A DNA stretch of 64,000 nucleotides from Fibrobacter sp. UWB15 (GCF_900177705.1 NZ_FXBA01000001.1:62001-126000); one strand, 5' to 3'; positions 8,296-16,103 are shown, counted from the first letter of the stretch. The notes: generated by a model not told the origin, from the sequence alone. Numbers and translations: made by a program.

Positions 8296-8814
8296 ATGAG
8301 TATATGCCCTTATTGCAAATCGGAGGTGGCAGAAATCAAGTTCCAACATTTGGACTTGCGCATTTGCCCCAAGTGCTATTCAACGTTTTTTCCGTGCGAC
8401 CAGACCATGGCTTTTCGCAGCGACTTAACTGACAAGTCCCGCGAGCTTTGGCTCAAGGCCTTGCTTGCCAAGAACGTGCAAGACCCGGCTTGCGAAAATC
8501 CGTGTTGCATTGACCACGGTGAACCGCTTGCTGCAGGCAAACTTCCGGATTACGGTTACGACGGCAAGGTCACCACTTGCTGCAAGATGTTCCATATGCC
8601 GCCTTCCATGACGATTACGCTTTTGAAACGCACCTTGGAACACCCGTTCCAGCAGGTAACGAAAGAAGGCAAACATCATTTCTTCTTTATCCGTGCTCTT
8701 GACGCCTTGATTAATAAACTGTTTGGCGAAAAAATGCCTGATGAAGATCCGCTGGACTTGGTGCAGTACAGCCTTCATTTGAAACCGATTCTGGAACCCG
8801 ATTCCAATGACTAA
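8296..8814 (+). CDS. Zinc-ribbon protein of unknown function
   Basis: 172 residues from ATG 8296. The N-terminus has paired CxxC motifs (CPYC, then CPKC), typical of a zinc ribbon. A second cysteine-rich region reads PACENPCCIDHG, followed by TTCCKMFHMPP. The remainder is without recognised motif; no signal peptide or membrane segment is evident, so it is probably cytoplasmic. It is the first gene of a run whose next three members each overlap the preceding one (8 bases, 4 bases, then 11 bases or adjacent), suggesting co-expression with the membrane regulator pair. Function unknown. Confidence 0.75.
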   Translation: MSICPYCKSEVAEIKFQHLDLRICPKCYSTFFPCDQTMAFRSDLTDKSRELWLKALLAKNVQDPACENPCCIDHGEPLAAGKLPDYGYDGKVTTCCKMFHMPPSMTITLLKRTLEHPFQQVTKEGKHHFFFIRALDALINKLFGEKMPDEDPLDLVQYSLHLKPILEPDSND

Positions 8815-9556
8815 AACCTATATCATTATAGTGGCGATTGCGGCTGCAGTTATTGTGGCGTACCTCGCCTTGCCCGATAGGCATTTTGCCGATAACGTGT
8901 TCCCGTTGCATGACGGGGCCACTGTCTTTGAATATGACGATAGGACGGATGGAGGCTTTTCTGAGACTTCGTTCGCACTTGCAGATTCCTCCTTGGACTT
9001 TAGCTGCATGCTGGGGGCCGATACTACGAAAAGCGCCTGGTGCGGACTTCTGTTCGATTTGAGTCGTGGAGAAGAAGCGCTGTACCGTAACTGGACGTTC
9101 GTGGACTCCCTGATTTTTGATTTGGAATCTAGCGGCACGGACGAAATTCTGGTGAAGGTCTGGACGTTTGATCCGGATGTGACCGACATCCAGAAACCCC
9201 GCACCTTCCGTTTGCTCATGAAGGAAATTCCGCTGACCAAGGGACGCCAACGGATCGCCATTCCCTTTGAACAGTTCTATACGCCGGATTTCTGGTTTGA
9301 CGACGAACATGTGGACCGTACGCTGAATCGTCGACATCAAGAAACGGTGGCTCGTGTCGAATTTGCTCCTGGTTGGAATCAACCTCGTGGTAAAAAGTTC
9401 TCGCTCAAATTGTATTCCGTAATGGCCAAGGGTGTCAGTAATTTTTCTTTTGGCGTCGTGATGTTCATTATGCTTGGACTGATGATCGTGGCCATTGGCC
9501 GTACGCATTCCTACAACAAAGAAAACGAAAATAAAAAGGCGGAACCTAAGGCATGA
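8807..9556 (+). CDS. Membrane-anchored sensor-like protein, partner of the half-AraC regulator
   Basis: 249 residues: membrane helix about 5-22, a periplasm-facing beta-rich domain about 25-205, a second helix about 210-233 and a short charged cytoplasmic tail (KENENKKAEPKA). The central domain aligns by eye with that of the next protein: DGGFSETSFALADSS versus VGGFSTVELSNQDS, VDSLIFDLESS versus FDSLVIDVETG, and TPDFWF versus VPEWWL. The order of strands recalls jelly-roll carbohydrate-binding (CIA30/galactose-binding-like) domains, but that is inference. It lacks the DNA-binding tail of its neighbour. The start overlaps the previous gene by 8 bases and the stop overlaps the next as ATGA. Confidence 0.75.
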   Translation: MTKTYIIIVAIAAAVIVAYLALPDRHFADNVFPLHDGATVFEYDDRTDGGFSETSFALADSSLDFSCMLGADTTKSAWCGLLFDLSRGEEALYRNWTFVDSLIFDLESSGTDEILVKVWTFDPDVTDIQKPRTFRLLMKEIPLTKGRQRIAIPFEQFYTPDFWFDDEHVDRTLNRRHQETVARVEFAPGWNQPRGKKFSLKLYSVMAKGVSNFSFGVVMFIMLGLMIVAIGRTHSYNKENENKKAEPKA

Positions 9557-10491
9557 AGAAAATCGTCATCGCAACAGCTACGCTTGTAGTTGCTGTCGCC
9601 GTATGGATTTGCCTGTTCGTCAAGTTCAGCGCATCAGAACAGATTCTGTTCCCGGGTGGCACTTATCAGGTGTACGCCGTTTCTGACGCAAACGTGGGTG
9701 GATTCTCGACAGTAGAACTTTCTAATCAGGATTCCGTTATCTCGGTTCGTGTGAATATACGTTCGGGTATGGCTTACCCTTATGCAGGTGTCGGAATCAA
9801 CCTTCTTTCGGTGAACAACCGCCCGGCGACCGGGTTCTTCGATTTCTCGGATTTTGACTCGCTAGTCATCGATGTTGAAACGGGACGTATGCAGCGCGTC
9901 GGCATTAAGATCTTGAACGACGACCCGGTGTACAGTAAAAAGAATGTGTACCAGAGCTATCGCCCCATGGTGGCTCAGGCTCCGGTGATTATTCGCGACC
10001 GCGTGAGCCGCGCCTCCGTTTCGATGCTTGACTTTAAGGTCCCCGAATGGTGGCTTGCCATGCAAGGCCTCGAAGAAGACGATGGTTTGCGTTACATGAA
10101 TCGTGGCATGTTCTTTGAAATCTGTAATGGCGAAGGAACCATGTTGGGTATTCCTGATGACATTGTCATACGTTCCATCAAGTTGTGGGGCGAAAACCGC
10201 ACATTCAAGGCCCTGATGTATGTGGCTTTGGTGGTTGTGGTCTTGGTGTATGCGGGCGTGATTTCCCTGGTGGTTCGGAATTCCAAAGGTTGTGTCGCGA
10301 AACGTCAGAAAAACCAGGAAGACCTAAAATCCCGAATGGAAAAGGCCGCTGGTATATTGAAGAACTCGGACAAGTCTATTGCCGAAGTCGCGCTTGCCGT
10401 AGGTGAAAAAAAATCTGGGGCGTTTGAAAAGAATTTTGCCAAAGTCTATGGCGTAAAACCTTTAGAATACAGAAAGAAGAATGGTAAGTAA
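9553..10491 (+). CDS. Membrane-tethered transcription regulator with periplasmic sensor and half AraC domain
   Basis: 312 residues: helix about 4-24, beta-rich extracytoplasmic domain about 28-215 paralogous to the preceding protein, helix about 219-241, and a cytoplasmic tail ending in an AraC-type helix-turn-helix (about 259-308). The tail shows the linker-helix pattern MEKAAGILKNSDKSI, then AEVALAVG, FEKNFAKVYGVKPLEYR, matching the second half of AraC domains (IAxxvGF, FKKxxGxtPxxYR). The first AraC helix-turn-helix is absent. The architecture predicts direct periplasm-to-DNA signalling without phosphorelay. Ligand and target genes are unknown. The start overlaps the preceding gene by 4 bases (ATGA). 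Confidence 0.8.
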   Translation: MKKIVIATATLVVAVAVWICLFVKFSASEQILFPGGTYQVYAVSDANVGGFSTVELSNQDSVISVRVNIRSGMAYPYAGVGINLLSVNNRPATGFFDFSDFDSLVIDVETGRMQRVGIKILNDDPVYSKKNVYQSYRPMVAQAPVIIRDRVSRASVSMLDFKVPEWWLAMQGLEEDDGLRYMNRGMFFEICNGEGTMLGIPDDIVIRSIKLWGENRTFKALMYVALVVVVLVYAGVISLVVRNSKGCVAKRQKNQEDLKSRMEKAAGILKNSDKSIAEVALAVGEKKSGAFEKNFAKVYGVKPLEYRKKNGK

Positions 10492-10492
10492 A

Positions 10493-11620
10493 ATGCGTAG
10501 AATTTGGACTATTGACCGTGTGATGCGGCTCGTGATAATGGCTGCCGGCGTTGGCATTCTGCTTTGGGTATTGCATTACTTGAGTGGTGTGCTCGCTCCG
10601 TTTTTTGCGGCGTTCCTGATCGCCTACATTTTTGATCCGCTGGTTACAAAAATCCAGAACAAGGTCAGGTTCCGCATTATCGCTGTCATAGTAGTGCTTA
10701 CGCTCATGATTCTTGTGGTGGGTGGAGCCTTGTGGCTTTTTATCCCGATGGTGGTGGGCGAAATCAGGCACCTTGGCGAATTGATTCCAAAGCTGTTTAA
10801 CGATTCCACGTGGGCCGAACGCTTGTCGATGTTCGTGCCGAAAAACTTGTGGCAAGAAATAAAGACGTTCATTTCTTGGAACAAGGTTGCCGTCGCTATG
10901 CAGACTCTCGACTTCTGGAATGCGGCGCAGTCCGTGGCCGGAAAGGTTTTGCCGAGTGCATGGAACGTGCTTGCCAAGACTTCTAATTTGTTTGTGTGGC
11001 TCTCCGGTGCAATCCTTATCTTTATGTATCTCGTGTTCATTATGCTTGATATGCCTAAGCTTCGCGGCGGTATCAAGAAACTGTTTCCGACAAGGTATAA
11101 AGAGGGCGCGTCTGATTTCGCAAAGAAGATGGACGTGTTCATGGGTAGCTATTTCCGTGCGCAATCCTTGGTCGCGTTGACGGTTGGTATTTTGTATGCA
11201 ATCGGTTTTGGAATCATCGGACTGCCTATGGGAGTCGCCTTTGGACTTTTCTCTGGCGCGCTCAACATGGTGCCGTATCTGCAGCTGGCGACAATCCCTG
11301 TGGCCTTACTGCTGGCAGTGGTCTATGCTCTTGACAAGGGAATGCCCTTCTGGGAAGTGGCCGCTATCGTTGCTGCGATTTATTTGGTGGTGCAAATTAT
11401 CGAAGACATGATTCTTGTCCCGAAGATTGTCGGATCGTCGATGGATTTGCCGCCCGTAGGCATTCTCCTGTCGCTTTCTATCTGGGGAAAGTTGCTTGGT
11501 TTCCTCGGCTTGATCGTTGCGATTCCATTCACTTGTTTGTGTCTGGTGTACTTAGATAAAATTCAGAAGAAAGCAGACACGATTGTAGAGTCTGAAGGCG
11601 AACCACCGCCCGAGGCTTGA
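10493..11620 (+). CDS. AI-2E/PerM family permease
   Basis: 375 residues from ATG 10493 (MRRIWTID); an in-frame ATG at 10481, 11 bases inside the previous gene, would add four residues, and neither start has a decisive ribosome-binding site. Several hydrophobic helices, the family motifs PFFAAFLIAYIFDPLV near the N-terminus and GLPMGVAFGLFSGALNMVPYL in the conserved C-terminal half, and the length identify the AI-2E transporter (PF01594-type) family of inner-membrane permeases. Substrates in this family range from autoinducer-2 export to ion transport, so none is assigned. It is the last gene of the regulator chain. Confidence 0.88.
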   Translation: MRRIWTIDRVMRLVIMAAGVGILLWVLHYLSGVLAPFFAAFLIAYIFDPLVTKIQNKVRFRIIAVIVVLTLMILVVGGALWLFIPMVVGEIRHLGELIPKLFNDSTWAERLSMFVPKNLWQEIKTFISWNKVAVAMQTLDFWNAAQSVAGKVLPSAWNVLAKTSNLFVWLSGAILIFMYLVFIMLDMPKLRGGIKKLFPTRYKEGASDFAKKMDVFMGSYFRAQSLVALTVGILYAIGFGIIGLPMGVAFGLFSGALNMVPYLQLATIPVALLLAVVYALDKGMPFWEVAAIVAAIYLVVQIIEDMILVPKIVGSSMDLPPVGILLSLSIWGKLLGFLGLIVAIPFTCLCLVYLDKIQKKADTIVESEGEPPPEA

Positions 11621-11680
11621 TTTTATAAGGATTTTTCAAAAAATTTTCAAAAAAAGTGTGCCGCAACGCAAAAAAAAAAG

Positions 11681-11686
11681 TATAAT
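11681..11686 (+). promoter_or_regulatory. Minus-10-like TATAAT upstream of hup
   Basis: Perfect TATAAT hexamer 46 bases before the HU start, inside an A-rich tract. A strong AAGGAG ribosome-binding site follows at 11713-11718. No clear minus-35 hexamer is visible. Confidence 0.4.
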
Positions 11687-11726
11687 ATCACTATAAAATT
11701 CTTAACCTACTCAAGGAGTTAATAAA

Positions 11727-12029
11727 ATGAATAAGCAAGATCTCATCGACGCCATCCTCGCTAACAAGGAAGCTGGCATTGAATCCAAGGCTGCCGCTGG
11801 CCGCGCTGTTGACGCCGTTCTCGACGGTATCACCGCTGGTATCAAGAAGGACGGTCTCGTTCAGCTGATCGGTTTCGGTACCTTCACTGTTAAGGAACGT
11901 GCTGCACGTACCGGCCGCAACCCGCAGACTGGTGCTACGATCAAGATCAAGGCTTCCAAGACTGTTTCCTTCAAGGTCGGTGCTGGCCTCAAGGAAACCG
12001 CTAAGAAGACCAAGGTTGCTAAGAAGTAA
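11727..12029 (+). CDS. hup: HU family DNA-binding protein
   Basis: A 100-residue nucleoid protein that bends and compacts DNA as a dimer. It begins MNKQDLIDAI, contains LIGFGTFTVKERAARTGRNPQTG, the beta-ribbon signature with the DNA-intercalating RNPQTG tip, and ends in a lysine-rich tail KKTKVAKK slightly longer than standard 90-residue HU. AAGGAG lies 8 bases before the ATG, and codon use is strongly biased (aag, gct, ctc), as expected for an abundant protein. A strong terminator follows the stop. Confidence 0.96.
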   Translation: MNKQDLIDAILANKEAGIESKAAAGRAVDAVLDGITAGIKKDGLVQLIGFGTFTVKERAARTGRNPQTGATIKIKASKTVSFKVGAGLKETAKKTKVAKK

Positions 12030-12054
12030 TTTTGCTCTAAAGCGATTTGCTTTT

Positions 12055-12084
12055 GCACTCGGGATTTCCCGGGTGCTTTTTTTT
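12055..12084 (+). terminator. Intrinsic terminator of hup
   Basis: Stem GCACTCGGG with CCCGGGTGC (nine pairs, one G-U), loop ATTT, followed by eight T. Confidence 0.9.
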
Positions 12085-12109
12085 GTGTTTTGAGGGGGGT
12101 ATCTGAATT

Positions 12110-12127
12110 CTAAGTCCTGCCAACAGC
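12110..12127. repeat. Short dispersed repeat CTAAGTYCTGCCAACAGC, copy 1
   Basis: CTAAGTCCTGCCAACAGC here and CTAAGTTCTGCCAACAGC at 32857-32874 differ at one base of 18. Both lie just beyond a terminator. A looser relative occurs near 40080-40107. Confidence 0.5.
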
Positions 12128-12173
12128 GTTTTATTTGTTATCTTGTTGATTGTCAACTAAATAGCGAGGATTT

Positions 12174-12338
12174 ATGATCCGTAAACTTATCGGTTTTGCT
12201 TCAATTTTGGCTTTGGCCCTTGCGTTTGTCGGTTGTGGCACGGCAAGCACAGAATCGGATGACCACTGCACTGTGGATCCGAATGCTCCGGATTGCGTTA
12301 AGGAAGAACCGGCGGCTGATCCTGCTGGCGAACCGTAA
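12174..12338 (+). CDS. 54-residue mini-lipoprotein
   Basis: A short gene starting at ATG 12174, preceded by AGCGAGGA at good spacing. The product begins with a lipoprotein signal, MIRKLIGFASILALALAFVG, with the lipid-accepting Cys at residue 21. The mature part is only about 34 residues, acidic and proline-rich, with two further cysteines (DDHCTVDPNAPDC) that could form a disulfide, and ends PAADPAGEP. I recognise no family. The lipobox, ribosome-binding site and acidic tail support a real small envelope protein. Confidence 0.7.
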   Translation: MIRKLIGFASILALALAFVGCGTASTESDDHCTVDPNAPDCVKEEPAADPAGEP

Positions 12339-12371
12339 GTCGAAATTATTTTTCATTTTTTGTTTTTCGCC

Positions 12372-12402
12372 TTGAAAGGCTTACAATTTTTGTCTATATT
12401 TG
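12372..12402 (+). promoter_or_regulatory. Promoter of the carB leader
   Basis: TTGAAA at 12372-12377 and TATATT at 12395-12400 are separated by exactly 17 bases; the latter is also part of TATATTTG, the TAnnTTTG element. The predicted start near 12407 gives a leader of about 200 bases ahead of carB. Confidence 0.65.
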
Positions 12403-12437
12403 CGCAAGTTTAAACCTTGAGCGAATTAGACAGGAAG

Positions 12438-12587
12438 ATGAACAAAAATCTTGCAATGTCGAAGCCCCAGAGCTGCGAGACCTGCGCAATCCACTGCGCA
12501 ACTGCAACGGGTTTTTCCAAGGTTAATAGTTTTTCTGATTTTGCTGGACTTTTTAGTTCAGCTTTTTTTTTAGGATTTAATAATTAG
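12438..12587 (+). CDS. Leader peptide of the carB attenuator (49 codons)
   Basis: An open frame from ATG 12438, with AGGA/GGAAG at close normal spacing, to TAG 12585, only 18 bases before the carB ATG. It encodes MNKNLAMSKPQSCETC and continues to a Phe-rich end. The last third is translated straight through the terminator hairpin at 12543-12571. A ribosome following RNA polymerase closely would therefore melt the hairpin, as in the E. coli pyrBI leader. It has no run of a regulatory amino acid, so uncharged-tRNA attenuation is less likely. Its physiological role is inferred from layout. Confidence 0.6.
   Translation: MNKNLAMSKPQSCETCAIHCATATGFSKVNSFSDFAGLFSSAFFLGFNN
12483..12500 (+). promoter_or_regulatory. 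Possible transcription pause hairpin in the carB leader
   Basis: TGCGCA (12483-12488) and TGCGCA (12495-12500) pair perfectly around a six-base loop. T-rich stretches follow (GGGTTTTTCC, then AGTTTTTCTGATTTT), where RNA polymerase could stall when UTP is scarce, before the terminator hairpin. Confidence 0.45.
12543..12571 (+). terminator. Intrinsic terminator/attenuator upstream of carB
   Basis: Stem GCTGGAC (12543-12549) with GTTCAGC (12556-12562), loop TTTTTA, followed by nine T. It lies only 35 bases before the carB start and inside the leader-peptide frame, so it must be bypassed for carB transcription from the upstream promoter. Confidence 0.8.
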
Positions 12588-12605
12588 ACAAACGGAGAAA
12601 ACAAA

Positions 12606-15600
12606 ATGAAGATTGAAGGCATCGACAAAGTCCTTATCATCGGTTCTGGCCCGATCGTGATCGGTCAGGCTTGCGAATTCGACTATTCCGGCACCCAGGC
12701 TTGCAAGGCCCTGCGCGAACAGGGTTACAAGATTGTGCTCGTGAACTCCAACCCGGCTACCATCATGACAGACCCGGTCATGGCCGATGCCACTTACATC
12801 GAACCGCTGAACGTCGCCCGCCTCACCCAGATTATCGAAAAGGAACGCCCGCAGGCCCTCCTCCCGAACTTGGGCGGTCAGACCGGCCTGAACCTCGCCT
12901 CTGCCCTGAGCAAGGCTGGCGTGCTGGACAAGTACGGCGTGAAGGTCATCGGTGTGAACCTCGACGCTATCGAACGCGGCGAAGACCGTGAAATCTTCAA
13001 GGAAACCATGCAGAAGCTCGGCATCGACACTCCGCGCTCTGGCATTTGCCACTCCGTGGAAGAAGCCGAAAAGATCGTTGCAGAAATCGGCTACCCGGTG
13101 GTGGTTCGCCCGGCATACACCATGGGCGGTGCAGGCGGCGGTTTCTGCTACAACGTGGAAGAACTCCGCACCATTTGCAGTAACGGTCTTGAACTCTCCA
13201 TGACGCACCAGTGCCTCATCGAAGAATCCATTCTCGGTTGGGAAGAACTCGAAGTTGAAGTGGTCCGCGATTCCAAGAACCAGATGATTGCCATCTGCTT
13301 CATCGAAAACATCGACCCGGTGGGCGTGCATACCGGCGACTCCTTCTGCGCAGCCCCGTTCCTCACCATTGACAAGAAGCTCGAAGAAGAACTGAAGGAA
13401 AAGGCCTTCAAGATTGTGGAATCCATCGGCGTGATTGGCGGTACCAACGTGCAGTTCGCTCACGACCCGAAGACGGGCCGCGTGGTGATTATCGAAATCA
13501 ACCCGCGTACCAGCCGCTCTTCTGCCCTTGCTTCCAAGGCTACCGGCTTCCCGATCGCCCTCATTTCTGCAAAGCTCGCCGCAGGCCTCACCCTCGACCA
13601 GATTCCGTACTGGCGCGACGGAAGCCTCGAAAAGTACACCCCGAGCGGTGACTACGTTGTGCTCAAGTTCGCTCGCTGGGCATTCGAAAAGTTCCGCGGC
13701 GTCGATGACTGCCTCGGCACCCAGATGAAGGCCGTGGGCGAAGTCATGGCTATCGGCAAGACCTACAAGGAAACCCTCCAGAAGGCTATCCGCGGCCTCG
13801 AAAACGGTCGTTCCGGCCTCGGCTTTGCCAAGGACTTCAACAAGAAGAGCAAGGAAGAACTCCTTGAAATGCTCAAGACCCCGAGCTCCGAACGTCACTT
13901 CCAGATGTACGAAGCCCTCCGTAAGGGTGCAACCGATGAAGAAATCTTCGCTTCCACCTACGAAAAGGCTTACTTCGTGCAGCAGATGCGCGAACTCGTG
14001 GAACTCGAAGAAGAAATGCTCAAGACTCCGGGTCGCCTGCCTTCCGATGAACTCCTCATCAAGGCCAAGAAGGACGGCTTCAGCGACAAGTACATCGCCA
14101 AGATTCTCGGCATCCGCGAAAAGGATGTGCGCAAGAAGCGTACGGAACTCGGCGTGGTCGAAGGCTGGTGTGCCGTGCCGGTGAGCGGCGTGAAGGACCA
14201 GTACTACTACTACAGCACCTACAACAGCAAGGACGAATCTACCGCTTCCACCAACCCGAAGAAGATTATGATTCTCGGCGGTGGCCCGAACAGAATCGGC
14301 CAGGGCATCGAATTCGACTACTGCTGCTGCCACGCTGCCATGGCCCTCCGCGAAATGGGTTACGAAACCATCATGGTGAACTGCAACCCGGAAACGGTTT
14401 CTACCGACTACGATACCTCCGACAAGCTGTACTTCGAACCGGTCTGCCTCGAAGACGTTCTCCAGATTTACCACAAGGAAAAGCCGGCTGGCGTCATCGT
14501 GCAGTTCGGTGGCCAGACTCCGCTGAACATCGCCCGCGCTTTGAGCGACGAAGGTGTCAAGATTCTCGGTACGAGCATCGATTCCATCGACATCGCCGAA
14601 GACCGTGACCTGTTCCGCAAGATGATGGACCAGCTCGGCATCCCGATGCCGGAAAGCGGCATGGCCACGAACATCGACGAAGCCCTCGCTTGCGTCAAGC
14701 AGATTGGCGGCTACCCGGTGATGATCCGCCCGAGCTTCGTGCTTGGCGGCCGCGGCATGGAAGTTATCTACGACGAGAACATGCTCCGCGAATACGTGGC
14801 GAAGGCCGTGGGCGTGACCCCGGACCGTCCGCTCCTCATCGACCGCTTCCTCCACAACGCTCTCGAATGCGAAGCCGACGCCCTCTCCGACGGCGAACAC
14901 GTTTACATCCCGTCCGTGATGGAACACGTGGAACTTGCCGGTGTCCACTCCGGTGACTCCGCCTGCATCATCCCACCGGTGACCATCACCAAGGAAAACT
15001 TGGCAACCATCAAGGATTACACTCGCAAGATTGCAGAAGCCCTCCACGTTTGCGGCCTCATGAACATGCAGTACGCCATTGAAGATGGCAAGGTGTTCGT
15101 CCTCGAAGCAAACCCGCGCGCATCCCGCACGGTGCCGCTGGTCTCTAAGGTTTGCAATACCCAGATGGCCCGTCTCGCTACCCGCCTGATGCTCGGTGCC
15201 AAGCTCGAAGACCTCAAGCTCAAGGATAAGAAGTTCAACCACCACGGCGCCAAGGAAGCGGTGTTCCCCTTCGACAAGTTCCCGAAGGTGGACCCGGTTC
15301 TCGGTCCCGAAATGCGCTCCACCGGCGAAGTGCTCGGCCTCTCCGACGACTACGCCCTCGCTTACTACAAGAGCCAGGAAGCCGCAGGTTCCTTCCTCCC
15401 GAACGAAGGCGCCGTGCTGATTAGCTTGTCCGATAAGGTTAACTTGTCTGAACAGGCCATCGAAATCGGTAAGGAATTCCAGAAGCTCGGCTTCAAGATT
15501 TACGCTACCGAAGGTACCGCCAAGTTCTACGAAGCCGCCGGCGTCAAGTGCGAAGTGGTGAACAAGATTGCCGAAGGCCGCCCCAACGTCCTCGACATCA

Positions 15601-15824
15601 TCCTGAACAAGCAGGTGAACCTCATCATCAACACGCCGTGGGCAAAGCGCGACGCCATCAAGGACGAAAGCGCCATCCGCAAGGCCGCCATCAAGTACAA
15701 GGTTCCTTACATCACGACCCTCGCCGGTGCGTACAACACCGTGAAGGGCATCGCCGCCGCTCGTAACGGACATGGTGCAGTGAAGAGCCTGCAAGAGTAC
15801 CATGCTTCTATTGAAGAAGTGTAG
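12606..15824 (+). CDS. carB: Carbamoyl-phosphate synthase large subunit
   Basis: CarB uses glutamine-derived ammonia, bicarbonate and two ATP to make carbamoyl phosphate for pyrimidines and arginine. The 1072 residues match the standard length and show the duplicated ATP-grasp synthetase: first half KVLIIGSGPIVIGQACEFDY and VVIRPAYTMGG-type motifs, second half KIMILGGGPNRIGQGIEFDY and MIRPSFVLGGRGM. A C-terminal MGS-like allosteric domain (about 930-1072) follows, where UMP and ornithine act in E. coli. GGAGAAAACAAA precedes ATG 12606. carA is not adjacent, whereas many bacteria have carAB. Codon bias is strong, suggesting high expression. An attenuator-like leader precedes it. Confidence 0.98.
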   Translation: MKIEGIDKVLIIGSGPIVIGQACEFDYSGTQACKALREQGYKIVLVNSNPATIMTDPVMADATYIEPLNVARLTQIIEKERPQALLPNLGGQTGLNLASALSKAGVLDKYGVKVIGVNLDAIERGEDREIFKETMQKLGIDTPRSGICHSVEEAEKIVAEIGYPVVVRPAYTMGGAGGGFCYNVEELRTICSNGLELSMTHQCLIEESILGWEELEVEVVRDSKNQMIAICFIENIDPVGVHTGDSFCAAPFLTIDKKLEEELKEKAFKIVESIGVIGGTNVQFAHDPKTGRVVIIEINPRTSRSSALASKATGFPIALISAKLAAGLTLDQIPYWRDGSLEKYTPSGDYVVLKFARWAFEKFRGVDDCLGTQMKAVGEVMAIGKTYKETLQKAIRGLENGRSGLGFAKDFNKKSKEELLEMLKTPSSERHFQMYEALRKGATDEEIFASTYEKAYFVQQMRELVELEEEMLKTPGRLPSDELLIKAKKDGFSDKYIAKILGIREKDVRKKRTELGVVEGWCAVPVSGVKDQYYYYSTYNSKDESTASTNPKKIMILGGGPNRIGQGIEFDYCCCHAAMALREMGYETIMVNCNPETVSTDYDTSDKLYFEPVCLEDVLQIYHKEKPAGVIVQFGGQTPLNIARALSDEGVKILGTSIDSIDIAEDRDLFRKMMDQLGIPMPESGMATNIDEALACVKQIGGYPVMIRPSFVLGGRGMEVIYDENMLREYVAKAVGVTPDRPLLIDRFLHNALECEADALSDGEHVYIPSVMEHVELAGVHSGDSACIIPPVTITKENLATIKDYTRKIAEALHVCGLMNMQYAIEDGKVFVLEANPRASRTVPLVSKVCNTQMARLATRLMLGAKLEDLKLKDKKFNHHGAKEAVFPFDKFPKVDPVLGPEMRSTGEVLGLSDDYALAYYKSQEAAGSFLPNEGAVLISLSDKVNLSEQAIEIGKEFQKLGFKIYATEGTAKFYEAAGVKCEVVNKIAEGRPNVLDIILNKQVNLIINTPWAKRDAIKDESAIRKAAIKYKVPYITTLAGAYNTVKGIAAARNGHGAVKSLQEYHASIEEV

Positions 15825-15854
15825 TAGGAAGTAGACGGTAGGCAGTAGGAAGTG
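15823..15854. repeat. Degenerate heptamer repeat tract at the 3' end of carB
   Basis: Imperfect tandem units of about seven bases (AGTAGGA, AGTAGAC, GGTAGGC, AGTAGGA) begin at the carB stop codon. A longer relative starts at the end of recF (32738-32800). Confidence 0.6.
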
Positions 15855-15855
15855 A

Positions 15856-15892
15856 ACGTCATTGCGAGGGGCGAGAAGCCCCGAAGCAATCC
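15856..15892. repeat. REP-like palindromic element (CGTCATTGCGAG...GAAGCAATCC)
   Basis: The sequence CGTCATTGCGAGGGGCGAG, then AGCCCCGAAGCAATCC, forms an inverted repeat (GCGAGGGGC-type arm with GCCCCG, and CATTGC with GCAATC-type ends). Similar cattgcgagg/gaagcaatcc palindromes are dispersed in many bacterial genomes; that comparison is from memory. Confidence 0.55.
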
Positions 15893-15945
15893 ACTCCTCA
15901 AGAGTCACCCTGGAGCGCGAAAGCGCGATAGGGTCCAAAACATTC

Positions 15946-15975
15946 AAAGGACTGCAGCGATGCAGTCCTTTTTGT
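15946..15975 (+). terminator. Intrinsic terminator of carB
   Basis: Stem AAAGGACTGCA with TGCAGTCCTTT around loop GCGA, followed by a T-tract. A GCGCGAAAGCGC tetraloop hairpin lies just upstream at 15915-15926. Confidence 0.88.
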
Positions 15976-16059
15976 CATTCTCACTAAATTGGACAGCTTC
16001 GCTTTTACACGAGAGTGAAAGCACGTTGTCATATTCATGGATTAACCTGCGAAAGAATG

Positions 16060-16093
16060 AAAAAAAATTCCCGGAGCGCATGGTGTCCGGGAA
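16060..16093 (-). terminator. Second of two minus-strand terminators downstream of bioB
   Basis: On the minus strand TTCCCGGA pairs with TCCGGGAA (8 pairs) and is followed by eight U. On the plus strand no T-tract follows. Confidence 0.65.
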
Positions 16094-16103
16094 AATGGAG
16101 TAC

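Noticed and set aside
11621-11680. Riboswitch or terminator between the permease and hup
   Set aside because: Only A/T-rich sequence and a TATAAT-type promoter visible; no stable helix found.
12570-15947. 1125-residue open frame opposite carB
   Set aside because: Low-complexity His/Val/Glu-rich translation with no motif, in a shadow frame of the strongly biased carB coding sequence.
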